DNA from: an uncultured Bacteroidales bacterium
GTDB taxonomy: Bacteria > Bacteroidota > Bacteroidia > Bacteroidales > Lentimicrobiaceae
Assembly: GCA_937894795.1 (NCBI GenBank)
Contig: CALCQV010000101.1
Span: forward strand, 21,351-85,350
Reading direction: 5' to 3'
DNA length: 64,000 nt
Position numbers and translations under genes: made by a program. Positions 8,790 to 17,071 of the stretch are shown one piece after another (within the stretch, counting starts at the first letter, position 1; each line of letters opens with the position of its first letter). The notes under the pieces were generated by a model, which was not told the origin of the DNA, searched no databases, and was given only the letters and a program-made list of their open reading frames with translations.

Positions 8790-10151
8790 TTGGAACGGCG
8801 ATTATATATACTTACCATAGCCTTTGAAGCTGTAGTTGCAAATAAGTTCAGATCTATACTTACGGCTCTTGGAATAATATTTGGAGTGGCTGCAGTGATT
8901 GCCATGCTTGCAATTGGCAGTGGGGCAAAACAGGAAATACTTGATCAGATGAAACTGGTTGGCGTTAATAATATTATAATAATGCCAAAGATTGAATCAG
9001 GCAAGACAGGAGAAAACAGTAAGGAAGAGGAAGGGAAACAGGCAACAGAAAAGTTTTCTCCCGGACTATCTTTAAGTGATGCCTATAGCATTGCAGAGGT
9101 CATTCCATCAGTAAGCCGGGTTAGTCCTGAGGTGATTTATGAAGCAACAATTATTTCAGAAGGAGTTAATACTTATGGTAAAGTCAGTGGTGTCACCCCT
9201 GATTTCTTCGAGGTTTTCAATTTGGAATTGGAAAAGGGCGAGATGTTTAATGAAGAACAGATGGTTGAAGGAAAGGCTGTATGTATTCTGGGTGCCAGCA
9301 TTAAAAATAAGCTTTTTCCAAAAAGTGATCCTATTGGACGTCATGTGAAATGCGGAGCAGTATGGTTGAAAGTTGTTGGAGTGCTTCAAAGCCGAGCTGT
9401 CTCTTCAGAATTATCTGAAAATATGGGTATAAGCGATTATAATAATCAGGTGTTCGCTCCGATTCAAACTCTATTATTAAGATATCGTGACCGTAGTGTG
9501 ATCACACAAGCAATGGTTAGAGGTGGTGAAAGTGCGACAGTGTTCATGGGCGATGCTATGATGTCGTTTGGTACTTCAGGAGCAGAAAGCTCTGAACAGA
9601 TAAATCAAATAGATAAGATAGTTGTACAAGTTAAGGAGACAGCTCAGATAAACCAGACTACCGAGATTATTCAAAGAATGTTGTCTAGAAGACATTCAGG
9701 TGTTAATGATTTTGTGGTGCAAGTCCCTGAATTACTGCTTAAACAGGAGCAAAGAACTAAAGATATTTTTAATATTGTGTTGGGAGCTATTGCCAGTATA
9801 TCATTGATTGTTGGAGGAATTGGCATCATGAATATAATGCTTGCGTCGGTTATGGAACGTACTAAAGAGATAGGTATTCGAATGGCAACAGGCGCAACGC
9901 GTAAGGATATTATTTTTCAGTTCTTAAGTGAAGCAACCATGATTAGTCTTACCGGTGGTATTATTGGAATATTACTTGGCCTGGCACTTGCCAGAATAAT
10001 TACCGGAGTTACCGGTATACTTACCATTGTCTCAATCACTTCGATATTAATATCCTTTGGAGTATCAGCTTCAGTGGGTATTGCATTTGGTTATATGCCG
10101 GCCAGAAAAGCGGCCCTTCAGGATCCTGTAACCTCATTACGATATGAATAA
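8790..10151 (+). CDS. MacB-like ABC transporter permease (FtsX family), no ATPase domain
   Basis: A 453-residue inner-membrane permease beginning at TTG. The first membrane helix is at about residues 20-42 (LTALGIIFGVAAVIAMLAIG), a MacB-type periplasmic core domain covers about 45-310, and three helices in the C-terminal FtsX domain surround the ERTKEIGIRMATGAT motif. Unlike Proteobacterial MacB it has no fused ATPase, so it needs a separate nucleotide-binding subunit, and none is encoded in this operon. The separate LolD/MacB-type ATPase at 55455 is a candidate, but that is inference. The TTG is chosen because no ATG precedes the first helix. Confidence 0.87.
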   Translation: MERRLYILTIAFEAVVANKFRSILTALGIIFGVAAVIAMLAIGSGAKQEILDQMKLVGVNNIIIMPKIESGKTGENSKEEEGKQATEKFSPGLSLSDAYSIAEVIPSVSRVSPEVIYEATIISEGVNTYGKVSGVTPDFFEVFNLELEKGEMFNEEQMVEGKAVCILGASIKNKLFPKSDPIGRHVKCGAVWLKVVGVLQSRAVSSELSENMGISDYNNQVFAPIQTLLLRYRDRSVITQAMVRGGESATVFMGDAMMSFGTSGAESSEQINQIDKIVVQVKETAQINQTTEIIQRMLSRRHSGVNDFVVQVPELLLKQEQRTKDIFNIVLGAIASISLIVGGIGIMNIMLASVMERTKEIGIRMATGATRKDIIFQFLSEATMISLTGGIIGILLGLALARIITGVTGILTIVSITSILISFGVSASVGIAFGYMPARKAALQDPVTSLRYE

Positions 10152-10173
10152 TCAGCTCTAAACAACTAATGGA

Positions 10174-11685
10174 ATGAATGTACTAAAGAGTATTGGAAGA
10201 GTCAGAATTGTTAGTATTAACTGTTTTGTTTTATTATTATCAATTCTCACTTTACCTGTTTTTGGACAGGTTGGTGGTATGCTGACACTTGAAGAAGCTG
10301 TTAAGATTGCTTTAAGACAATCACCGGATGCACTTACCGCTATGCATCATTTTAGAAGCAACTATTGGCAATATAGGAATTATGAAGCAGAGTTGATGCC
10401 CCATCTCTCTATGGCAGGAGTACTCCCCAGTTTATCTAAAGATGTTATAATATCGCAGGAAGGCGATAGGTTTATACCCGTGAATTATAGTCAGTATTCT
10501 GTGGATATGTCCTTATCTAAGAACATTGGATTAACCGGCGGTCGCATATCACTTAAATCGGGATTACAAAGGTTAGATGTATTTGCCGATCCTGAAACAA
10601 CTTCATATTCTTCGGTCCCAATTAATATTGAACTTACGCAACCTCTCTTCGGCTTTAATGAATTCAGATGGAAGAAGAAGATTGAACCATTGCAGTATAA
10701 TGAAGCACAACGACGTTATCTGGAACAGGTTGAGCAAATCAGAATGAATGCCTCTAATGTATTTTTTGGATTGCTTAATGCTCAAATAAGACTTAAGATT
10801 CAAATGACCAACCTGGCTAATAATGACACATTATATCAAATAGCAAGAGGCAGATATAATATAGGAACTATTGCAGAAAATGAACTGCTACAGATTGAAT
10901 TGAGCTTATTGAATGCTAAGGCGGCAGTAGAACAGGCCAAATTGGATATTAATGTAAGCAGATTTAACCTCTTTTCATATTTGAGGATTCCTGAAGATCA
11001 TAATCTGATATTAGTAGCTCCTGATCCACCCCAGTTTAAGCCAATTGATGCACAGGTTGCCATAGCATATGCCAGGGATCACAGATCAGAATCACTTGAA
11101 TTTGAACGTAGAATGATAGAAGCTCAGAGCGGAGTTAATATGGCAAAGAGTGAGAATAGATTTAGTGCAATGCTGAATGCAGCCTATGGTTTGCGTAGCA
11201 AACCGATCTATTTCCAATTGAAAGATGTATACCTGGACCCCAATGAATTGCAGCAATTGTCAATTGGAATTAATGTGCCGATATTGGATTGGGGCGCCGG
11301 TAAAGGAAAAGTTAAGCTGGCCGAATCACAGTTGGAATTGGAGAGAACATCTATTCAACAGAGCAGAATAGACTTTGACCAGGAAGTTTTCATCAAGGTC
11401 ATGAAGTTTAATATGCAACCCACACAATTTGCTATAGCTGCAAAAAGTGATACAGTGGCATTAAAAAGATATGAAGTTACGAAACAACGCTATTATATTG
11501 GGAAAATAGGTATTACTGATCTTAATATTGCACAGACAGAAAAAGACAATGCTCAACAGAGTTATATTTCGGCATTATCAACTTTCTGGAATAGTTACTT
11601 TGAAATAAGAAAATTAACCCTTTATGATTTCGCGACTGATCGGCCTATCACATTCGATATTAATGAAATCCCCGAGCTTGAATAA
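10174..11685 (+). CDS. TolC-family outer-membrane efflux protein
   Basis: A 503-residue outer-membrane factor with a signal peptide (cleavage near VFGQVGG). The mature part opens with MLTLEEAVKIALRQSP, the usual TolC-family start. Two long helical repeat regions with Gln/Ala-rich heptads follow, with characteristic segments EQVEQIRMNASNVFFGLLNAQ and GRYNIGTIAENELLQIE in the first half and INVPILDWGAGKGKVKLAES with RYYIGKIGITDLNIAQ in the second. It completes the tripartite exporter with the two genes before it (22-base gap). Its stop is one base from the stop of the convergent peroxiredoxin-like gene. Confidence 0.92.
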   Translation: MNVLKSIGRVRIVSINCFVLLLSILTLPVFGQVGGMLTLEEAVKIALRQSPDALTAMHHFRSNYWQYRNYEAELMPHLSMAGVLPSLSKDVIISQEGDRFIPVNYSQYSVDMSLSKNIGLTGGRISLKSGLQRLDVFADPETTSYSSVPINIELTQPLFGFNEFRWKKKIEPLQYNEAQRRYLEQVEQIRMNASNVFFGLLNAQIRLKIQMTNLANNDTLYQIARGRYNIGTIAENELLQIELSLLNAKAAVEQAKLDINVSRFNLFSYLRIPEDHNLILVAPDPPQFKPIDAQVAIAYARDHRSESLEFERRMIEAQSGVNMAKSENRFSAMLNAAYGLRSKPIYFQLKDVYLDPNELQQLSIGINVPILDWGAGKGKVKLAESQLELERTSIQQSRIDFDQEVFIKVMKFNMQPTQFAIAAKSDTVALKRYEVTKQRYYIGKIGITDLNIAQTEKDNAQQSYISALSTFWNSYFEIRKLTLYDFATDRPITFDINEIPELE

Positions 11686-11686
11686 G

Positions 11687-12268
11687 TTACGACTTTACCC
11701 AGTCGGCAGGTGTAACTTCACCGGTTTCTTCATAATACTGAAGGGCATCAATCATGCGTAGTGTTTCCTTAACACTTCGTCCTAGGGGTAAGTCGTTTAC
11801 TACCTGATGTCTAACAATTCCCTGTTTGTCAATTATAAATAGGCCACCGTATGAGACCGGATCACCATCAAAGTCCAGGCGTTCATCGTCATCATCGTAT
11901 TCATAAGTGCCGGCCATCATATTATAATTCTCGGCAATTGTTTTTGAGAGATCAGATACCAGAGGAAATGTAACCCCCTTTATCCCACCATTTGAAGGGG
12001 CAATCTGTAACCATGCATGATGTGAATGAGCAGAGTCAACTGAACATCCAACTACAGCTACATTGCGGCTTTCAAACTCTTCCAGCTTATTCTGGAATGC
12101 CATAATTTCAGTAGGACTTACTAATGTAAAATCAAGATGATAAAAGAAAAAAACCACATGTTTTTTTCCAATGTATTGACTAAGTGAAAACTTTTCAACG
12201 ATCTCTTCACCGTTAATAACTGCATCAGCTTCAAAAAGAGGTGCTTTTTTTCCAACTAAGACTGGCAT
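11687..12268 (-). CDS. Peroxiredoxin (AhpC/Prx1 family) homologue without catalytic residues
   Basis: The 193-residue sequence aligns with typical 2-Cys peroxiredoxins over its whole length (FFFYHLDFT.., FPLVSDLSKTIAENYNM, GLFIIDKQGIVRHQVVNDLP, and a GEV-x-PA-x-W tail). The usual PxxxTxxC motif is altered: Pro is His44, Thr48 is kept and the peroxidatic Cys is Ser51. The resolving Cys of the GEVCPA motif is Thr186, and the active-site Arg before GLFIID is Gly141. The only cysteine is Cys75 (VVGCSVD). An Asp-rich insertion (YEYDDDDER, about 122-130) sits before that strand. By these changes it should not reduce peroxides by the known mechanism; a structural, chaperone or sensing role is possible. 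Reading frame is intact, so it is not a decaying pseudogene. Confidence 0.88.
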   Translation of the reverse strand: MPVLVGKKAPLFEADAVINGEEIVEKFSLSQYIGKKHVVFFFYHLDFTLVSPTEIMAFQNKLEEFESRNVAVVGCSVDSAHSHHAWLQIAPSNGGIKGVTFPLVSDLSKTIAENYNMMAGTYEYDDDDERLDFDGDPVSYGGLFIIDKQGIVRHQVVNDLPLGRSVKETLRMIDALQYYEETGEVTPADWVKS

Positions 12269-12293
12269 CTTTTTCAGGTGTTATAATGATGTA

Positions 12294-12301
12294 CAAACTT
12301 A
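12294..12301 (-). promoter_or_regulatory. Promoter of the peroxiredoxin-like gene
   Basis: On the minus strand TAAGTTTG fits the TAnnTTTG -7 box, with a TTG at 12321-12323 exactly 19 bases upstream, which is the expected -33 spacing. The start codon is 25 bases downstream. Confidence 0.5.
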
Positions 12302-12439
12302 CATAATAAAATAAATCAACCAACAATTATTGAACTTACGGATAGGAATCAAGGTTGTCTGCTAATTTATGTTGAGTAATCCTTTATTAATAGTGTTGAA
12401 TAATTTTGATACTGCATTAAATTAATAGAAAGCTACTCT

Positions 12440-13213
12440 TTAAGATTCCAGATTTTTCTTTGCTTCATTCCAATAAACATCCAACTCTTGCAGATTCATA
12501 TCATGCATTGACATTCCAGCCTCGCCGACTTTTTCCTCTATGTAACGGAATCGTTTGATAAATTTGCGGTTAGTCCGTTCTAGCGCATCTTCGGGATTAA
12601 TATTGATAAACCGGGCATAATTTATTAAGGCAAATAATAGATCCCCAAATTCATCTTCTACTTTATCGTGTGATCCATTGATCTTTTCGTATTCCAATTC
12701 ACCTAACTCTTCCTGCACTTTTTCCCATACCTGGGTGACGTTATCCCAGTCAAAGCCAACGCCTCTAGCTTTTTCCTGTATCCTATATGCTTTGACCATT
12801 GCTGGAAGTGATGCGGGAACGCCACTCAATACTGATTCACGACCTTCAGACATTTTGATTTTCTCCCAATTGTTTTTAACAGTCTCAGCATCCTTGGCTT
12901 CAACATCTCCGTAAATGTGGGGATGACGCCTAATCAACTTCTCAGATATTGAAGTAAGCACATCTTTTATATCAAAAGCGTTCTGCTCAGAAGCTATTTT
13001 TGAATAAAAAACAAGATGAAGCATTAAGTCGCCAAGTTCTTTTTTCACTTCCTGCATATCTTTTTCAATAATAGCATCACTCAATTCATACATCTCTTCA
13101 ATGGTAAGATAACGCAAGGTGTCAAAAGTCTGCACTTTATCCCAAGGGCATTTTGCCCTTAATTCATCCATTATTGTGAGGAGCCTACCAAAAGCTTCCA
13201 GTCGTTCATCCAT
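12440..13213 (-). CDS. mazG: Nucleoside triphosphate pyrophosphohydrolase MazG
   Basis: A 257-residue cytosolic enzyme that hydrolyses NTPs and dNTPs to monophosphate and pyrophosphate, removing unwanted nucleotides. It has the two tandem MazG helical domains. The first carries CPWDKVQTFDTL, the EEMYELSDAI metal-binding helix and KKELGDLMLHLVF; the second carries ARGVGFDWDN, EELGELEYE and DEFGDLLFALINYAR. Length is normal for MazG. The ATG is preceded by a promoter box only 15 bases away, so the leader is very short or absent. A second, single-domain MazG relative lies at 42604. Confidence 0.95.
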   Translation of the reverse strand: MDERLEAFGRLLTIMDELRAKCPWDKVQTFDTLRYLTIEEMYELSDAIIEKDMQEVKKELGDLMLHLVFYSKIASEQNAFDIKDVLTSISEKLIRRHPHIYGDVEAKDAETVKNNWEKIKMSEGRESVLSGVPASLPAMVKAYRIQEKARGVGFDWDNVTQVWEKVQEELGELEYEKINGSHDKVEDEFGDLLFALINYARFININPEDALERTNRKFIKRFRYIEEKVGEAGMSMHDMNLQELDVYWNEAKKNLES

Positions 13214-13228
13214 CTACATAAGTTTTTG

Positions 13229-13236
13229 CAAAGTTA
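13229..13236 (-). promoter_or_regulatory. -7 promoter box of mazG
   Basis: TAACTTTG (followed by C) on the minus strand, 15 bases before the mazG ATG at 13213. It is the same octamer as at guaB and secA. No clear -33 TTG. Confidence 0.45.
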
Positions 13237-13293
13237 ATAAACCTAACCAGCCCTTTTGTATTTTTGTTTACTCATCAGACTTTATAGATAGCT

Positions 13294-14508
13294 GTGTTGA
13301 ACGCTTTTTTTAAGAATCTTAATATAAGACCAAGCCTTTTATACATCAGAAGACCAGTATCCTTATTGGGCAGTTTCAGGATAATTTCTTTAATAGCCGT
13401 GCTGTTGGTTTTTAATGAAGCAAAAGGACAGAAGCAGCATAGTTTTCAAGCGCCTAACCTTATGTTTGAAGCGCGCAGCAATTATGGTTTTCTCATTGCG
13501 CATCATTTGGAGATGGAGATCTTCAACAAACATCTTCCCTCTTTTGAGATAAGTCTGGCCAGGTCAACATACGGTAAACACCAATGGGAAACGCTGTACC
13601 AGTATCCAGTTACCGGCCTGACTTATTGGAATGGTTGGCTGGGGGATCGTGAAACTCTTGGAAAAGCTCATGCCGTAATGCCTTATATATCTTTCCCGAT
13701 CATAAAACATGACAAAACTGAGCTCAGCTTCAGGTTAGCAGCAGGATTGGGATATCTCACGAAACGCTTCGACAGGATTGAAAACTATAAATATATTGCT
13801 ATTGGATCACACTTGAACGCTGCAATAAATCTGATGTTTGAATACCGCTGGAAACCGGTCAACCATCTACAGGTTTTTGGAGGCATTCAATTAATGCATT
13901 TCTCTAATGGATCAATTAAAACTCCAAATTTTGGGCTTAATATTCCTTCTTTAACCGGAGGATTGGCACTAAGAATTAATAAAGAGAATCCTTATATAAA
14001 AAGGGCTATCAGACCTGCTTTAACAATGTTTGAATTTGATGGACGGCAGTTCTTGGAGGTAAGGATTAGTACTGCTATTGGGATAAAGGATATTGGCGAG
14101 GTTACAAGTGAACGATATAATGTTGTGGCAGGTAGTGTGGGTGTGTTGAAGAACATTGGTTATAAAGGAAAAGTTGGCTTAGGTTTTGATTTTTCGTATG
14201 ATGGTTCTGATGCTCGATATGTTGGAGTGAAAGGTGTGGACTATAAAAGTAATCTCCAGTTAGTGAAGCCCGGCGTAGCATTAATGTATGAAGTCGTTTT
14301 ATCACGATTATCATTTCCTTTCGCGCTAGGATTTTATACTGGTGGCAAGTACAAGAATGAAGGTATTTCGTATTATAAGTTAGGATTACAATACATCGTA
14401 CACCGAAATTTCTTTACTTCACTTACCCTTAAAACACATTATGCACGTGCTGACTATGTTGCATTTGGCATTGGTTACAGATTTAAGGTCAAACATTATT
14501 TGTTTTAG
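13294..14508 (+). CDS. PagL-like lipid A deacylase / acyloxyacyl hydrolase with C-terminal barrel extension
   Basis: About 404 residues. A signal peptide (SLIAVLLVF, cleavage near KGQ) is followed by a beta-barrel that matches PagL-type 3-O-deacylases, including the motif MHFSNGSIKTPN with the catalytic pair His202-x-Ser204. PagL removes the 3-O-linked acyl chain from lipid A in the outer membrane. No acidic residue sits at the PagL Glu spacing (12 after Ser), so the triad is not fully confirmed. The protein is roughly twice PagL length: residues 235-404 look like further barrel strands ending in VAFGIGYRFKVKHYLF. No ATG is available; the start is GTG 13294, TTG 13297 or, giving a neater signal peptide, TTG 13366. 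Confidence 0.72.
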   Translation: MLNAFFKNLNIRPSLLYIRRPVSLLGSFRIISLIAVLLVFNEAKGQKQHSFQAPNLMFEARSNYGFLIAHHLEMEIFNKHLPSFEISLARSTYGKHQWETLYQYPVTGLTYWNGWLGDRETLGKAHAVMPYISFPIIKHDKTELSFRLAAGLGYLTKRFDRIENYKYIAIGSHLNAAINLMFEYRWKPVNHLQVFGGIQLMHFSNGSIKTPNFGLNIPSLTGGLALRINKENPYIKRAIRPALTMFEFDGRQFLEVRISTAIGIKDIGEVTSERYNVVAGSVGVLKNIGYKGKVGLGFDFSYDGSDARYVGVKGVDYKSNLQLVKPGVALMYEVVLSRLSFPFALGFYTGGKYKNEGISYYKLGLQYIVHRNFFTSLTLKTHYARADYVAFGIGYRFKVKHYLF

Positions 14509-14594
14509 CGTATGGGTAATCCTTAAAATAGTATCGCTTACTCACTTTTTCAAATTCAAATTCATATTGAATAATAAAAGAATTGCAATTTAGT

Positions 14595-15362
14595 ATGTCA
14601 AAAGTCATAAAGGACAACCGGAACCGCTTAACTTGGAAATACTTTCTAATATTAGTGTTTATTCTGCTTGTGGGTTGCAATCGTGAGAATCTTGATGATT
14701 GTTTCACCAATAGCGGTGCAGTAATTATTGAAAGCAGATCAGCAGCTTATTTTGAGAGTATTAGTCTTTATGATAATATTAATCTGGTATTACAACAGGG
14801 AAGTGATTTTAGCATCAAGATTGAGGGTGGTGAAAAATTGTTAACAGCTGTTACCACGGAAATTAATGACAGTATATTGGTAATTCATAATACTATGAAA
14901 TGCAATTGGGTTCGAGATTATGAAAACGAAATTACAGTATATATTACTTCTCCCGTACTAAAATCAATAAGGTATGAGAGCTCAGGTGACATAACAACTC
15001 AAGGTATCCTTGCATATGATGAACTTGAGCTAAACGCATGGGGAGGATCAGGATCTATTTCACTCAATGTTGATTGCAACATTCTCTATCTGGGTCTGCA
15101 TTATGGAACAGTTGACTTTAATGTAATAGGGAGGGCAGTGACTACTACCATTTATGCAAATAGCTTTGGGCCATTTTATTGCGAAGAGTTGAATTCCAAT
15201 ATTGTGTTTATAAGGAATAGTGGTACCAATGACTGTTATATCCATGCTAACCATATATTGGGGGCAGAAATAACTTCAGTTGGAAATATATACTATTCTG
15301 GAGAACCCTACGATATAAGTTATACTTGCACAGGGACGGGGCAATTAATTAAAATTGAATAA
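14595..15362 (+). CDS. DUF2807 (GIN-domain) lipoprotein
   Basis: A 255-residue protein with a lipobox at LLVGC in its N-terminal hydrophobic segment, so it is a lipoprotein. The mature part is a right-handed beta-helix-like GIN domain: AAYFESISLYDNINLVLQQG is the typical start of DUF2807, followed by SLxIxN-type strands and a Gly/Ser/Asn-rich ladder (GSGSISLNVDC). Members of this family are common in Bacteroidota, and their function is not established beyond a suggested adhesin-like head. Six or more cysteines in the mature part are unusual. ATG 14595 is preferred over the TTG at 14583. It follows the PagL-like gene by 86 bases. Confidence 0.75.
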   Translation: MSKVIKDNRNRLTWKYFLILVFILLVGCNRENLDDCFTNSGAVIIESRSAAYFESISLYDNINLVLQQGSDFSIKIEGGEKLLTAVTTEINDSILVIHNTMKCNWVRDYENEITVYITSPVLKSIRYESSGDITTQGILAYDELELNAWGGSGSISLNVDCNILYLGLHYGTVDFNVIGRAVTTTIYANSFGPFYCEELNSNIVFIRNSGTNDCYIHANHILGAEITSVGNIYYSGEPYDISYTCTGTGQLIKIE

Positions 15363-15464
15363 ATTCATTAATTAAAACAGCATCCTGAAGAATAAATCAA
15401 GCGAATGTACATTCCTGCCTAAAAAAAATAGAAGTTCCTGAAGGATTGTACTCCTCACTACAGA

Positions 15465-16940
15465 TTAATAGGCTCTGGCAAAGATTACTCTCTTTTCAGA
15501 AGGTTTTCCTGTAAGAATACACTTTCCTGCTTCAGGTTTTGCATCTAATGGAATGCAACGTATGGTAGCTTTAGTTTCTTCTTTTATTCTTTGCTCGGTT
15601 TCAGGTGTGCCATCCCAATGTGCGTGAATAAATCCACCCTTGTTATCCAGAAGAGAGACAAACTCTTCCCAGGTATCGGCTTTTGAAGTTAAGCGATCAC
15701 GGGAATCAAGAGCTTTCTGATATAAGTTTTCCTGAATATTTATCAACAAGTGGTCAATCTTGGTTTCAATATCGGATAATTGATAGACTGACTTTTCTAA
15801 AGTATCGCGACGCGATACCTCAACAGTGCCATTTTCTATATCACGAGGCCCAATAGCCAATCGAACAGGTACACCTTTGAATTCATATTCATTAAACTTC
15901 CAACCAGGTTTGTAGGTTTCTCGATCATCGTATTTAACTGATATGCCCTTAGCCTGAAGGTTAGTCTTAATCTGATTGGCTTTTTCAGAAATAAGAGAAA
16001 GTTGTTCTTCTGTTTTATAAATAGGAATTATGACAACTTGAGTTGGGGCAAGTTTTGGAGGTAAGACCAAGCCATTATCATCAGAATGAGCCATTATAAG
16101 TGCACCCATCAGACGGGTGGAGACACCCCAGGAGGTAGCCCAAACATACTCGAGCTTGTTCTCCTTGCTTAAATACTGAACGTCAAATGCTTTTGCAAAG
16201 TTCTGTCCAAGGAAGTGGGATGTTCCGGCCTGAAGAGCTTTACCATCCTGCATGAGAGCTTCAATGCAATATGTTTCAACTGCACCTGCAAATCTTTCAT
16301 TTGGAGATTTTATTCCCTTTATAACTGGTACAGCCATCCAGTTTTCTGCAAAATCAGCATACACATCAAGCATACGTTCAGTTTCAGCTATTGCTTCATC
16401 GGCAGTTGCATGGGCAGTATGGCCTTCCTGCCAAAGGAACTCGGCAGTTCGCAGAAAGAGGCGTGTTCTCATTTCCCATCTCACTACGTTAGCCCATTGA
16501 TTAATCAAGAGTGGGAGATCCCGATATGATTTAATCCAGGTGCGATATGTGTCCCAAATTATAGTTTCTGAAGTTGGTCGTACTATTAGTTCTTCTTCTA
16601 ATTTAGCTGTTTCATCAACCACAACTCCTTTACCATTAGGGTCATTCTTAAGGCGGTAGTGAGTGACCACAGCACATTCCTTAGCAAAGCCTTCAACATG
16701 GCTTGCCTCTTTGCTGAAAAATGATTTCGGTATAAAAATTGGAAAGTATGCATTCACATGACCGGTATCCTTAAATTTTTTATCGAGTGCAGCCTGCATT
16801 TTCTCCCAAATTGCATAACCGTATGGCTTGATTACCATGCAGCCTCTCACAGCTGAGTTTTCAGCCATATCTGCCTTGATTACCAAGTCGTTGTACCATT
16901 GTGCATAATTTTCACTTCTTGATGGAAAATCTTTAGCCAT
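15465..16940 (-). CDS. proS: Prolyl-tRNA synthetase, archaeal/eukaryal-type
   Basis: Charges tRNA-Pro with proline. The 491-residue protein is the short form without the editing insertion: class II core with GCMVIKPYGYAIWE, the motif 2 region LIVRPTSETIIWDTYRTWI and RWEMRTRLFLRTAEFLWQEGHTAH, and motif 3 region AHSDDNGLVLPPKLAP. An anticodon-binding domain (QVVIIPIY, YEFKGVPVRLAIGPRD) and a C-terminal zinc-type domain follow, ending in FARAY with the terminal Tyr typical of this type. Many Bacteroidota carry this form. Only one proS is in the window. Confidence 0.97.
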   Translation of the reverse strand: MAKDFPSRSENYAQWYNDLVIKADMAENSAVRGCMVIKPYGYAIWEKMQAALDKKFKDTGHVNAYFPIFIPKSFFSKEASHVEGFAKECAVVTHYRLKNDPNGKGVVVDETAKLEEELIVRPTSETIIWDTYRTWIKSYRDLPLLINQWANVVRWEMRTRLFLRTAEFLWQEGHTAHATADEAIAETERMLDVYADFAENWMAVPVIKGIKSPNERFAGAVETYCIEALMQDGKALQAGTSHFLGQNFAKAFDVQYLSKENKLEYVWATSWGVSTRLMGALIMAHSDDNGLVLPPKLAPTQVVIIPIYKTEEQLSLISEKANQIKTNLQAKGISVKYDDRETYKPGWKFNEYEFKGVPVRLAIGPRDIENGTVEVSRRDTLEKSVYQLSDIETKIDHLLINIQENLYQKALDSRDRLTSKADTWEEFVSLLDNKGGFIHAHWDGTPETEQRIKEETKATIRCIPLDAKPEAGKCILTGKPSEKRVIFARAY

Positions 16941-16999
16941 ATTGCGTTTGTGGTATAGTATTTGTGTAAAATATAGTAACTGATCAATTAATGAAGTTG

Positions 17000-17007
17000 C
17001 AAAATTA
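17000..17007 (-). promoter_or_regulatory. -7 promoter box of proS
   Basis: Minus-strand TAATTTTG followed by C, 59 bases before the proS ATG at 16940. It fits TAnnTTTG; no clear -33 TTG at the usual spacing. Confidence 0.4.
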
Positions 17008-17055
17008 ACAAATTTACCGACTTATTGAGAGATAGAAATACACATAGCATTATCA

Positions 17056-17064
17056 AAGGGAGGA
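17056..17064 (+). promoter_or_regulatory. Strong Shine-Dalgarno sequence of the Tyr-rich lipoprotein gene
   Basis: AAGGGAGGA ends 7 bases before the ATG at 17072 and is nearly full complement to the 16S anti-SD tail. Such a strong site is unusual here: most genes in this window have AT-rich leaders without an SD, as is normal in Bacteroidota. It suggests high translation of the downstream gene. Confidence 0.6.
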
Positions 17065-17071
17065 CCTTACA

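Noticed and set aside
11687..12268. Calling the peroxiredoxin-like gene a pseudogene
   Set aside because: The frame is full length, the fold motifs are conserved around the changed sites, and a consensus promoter is in place.
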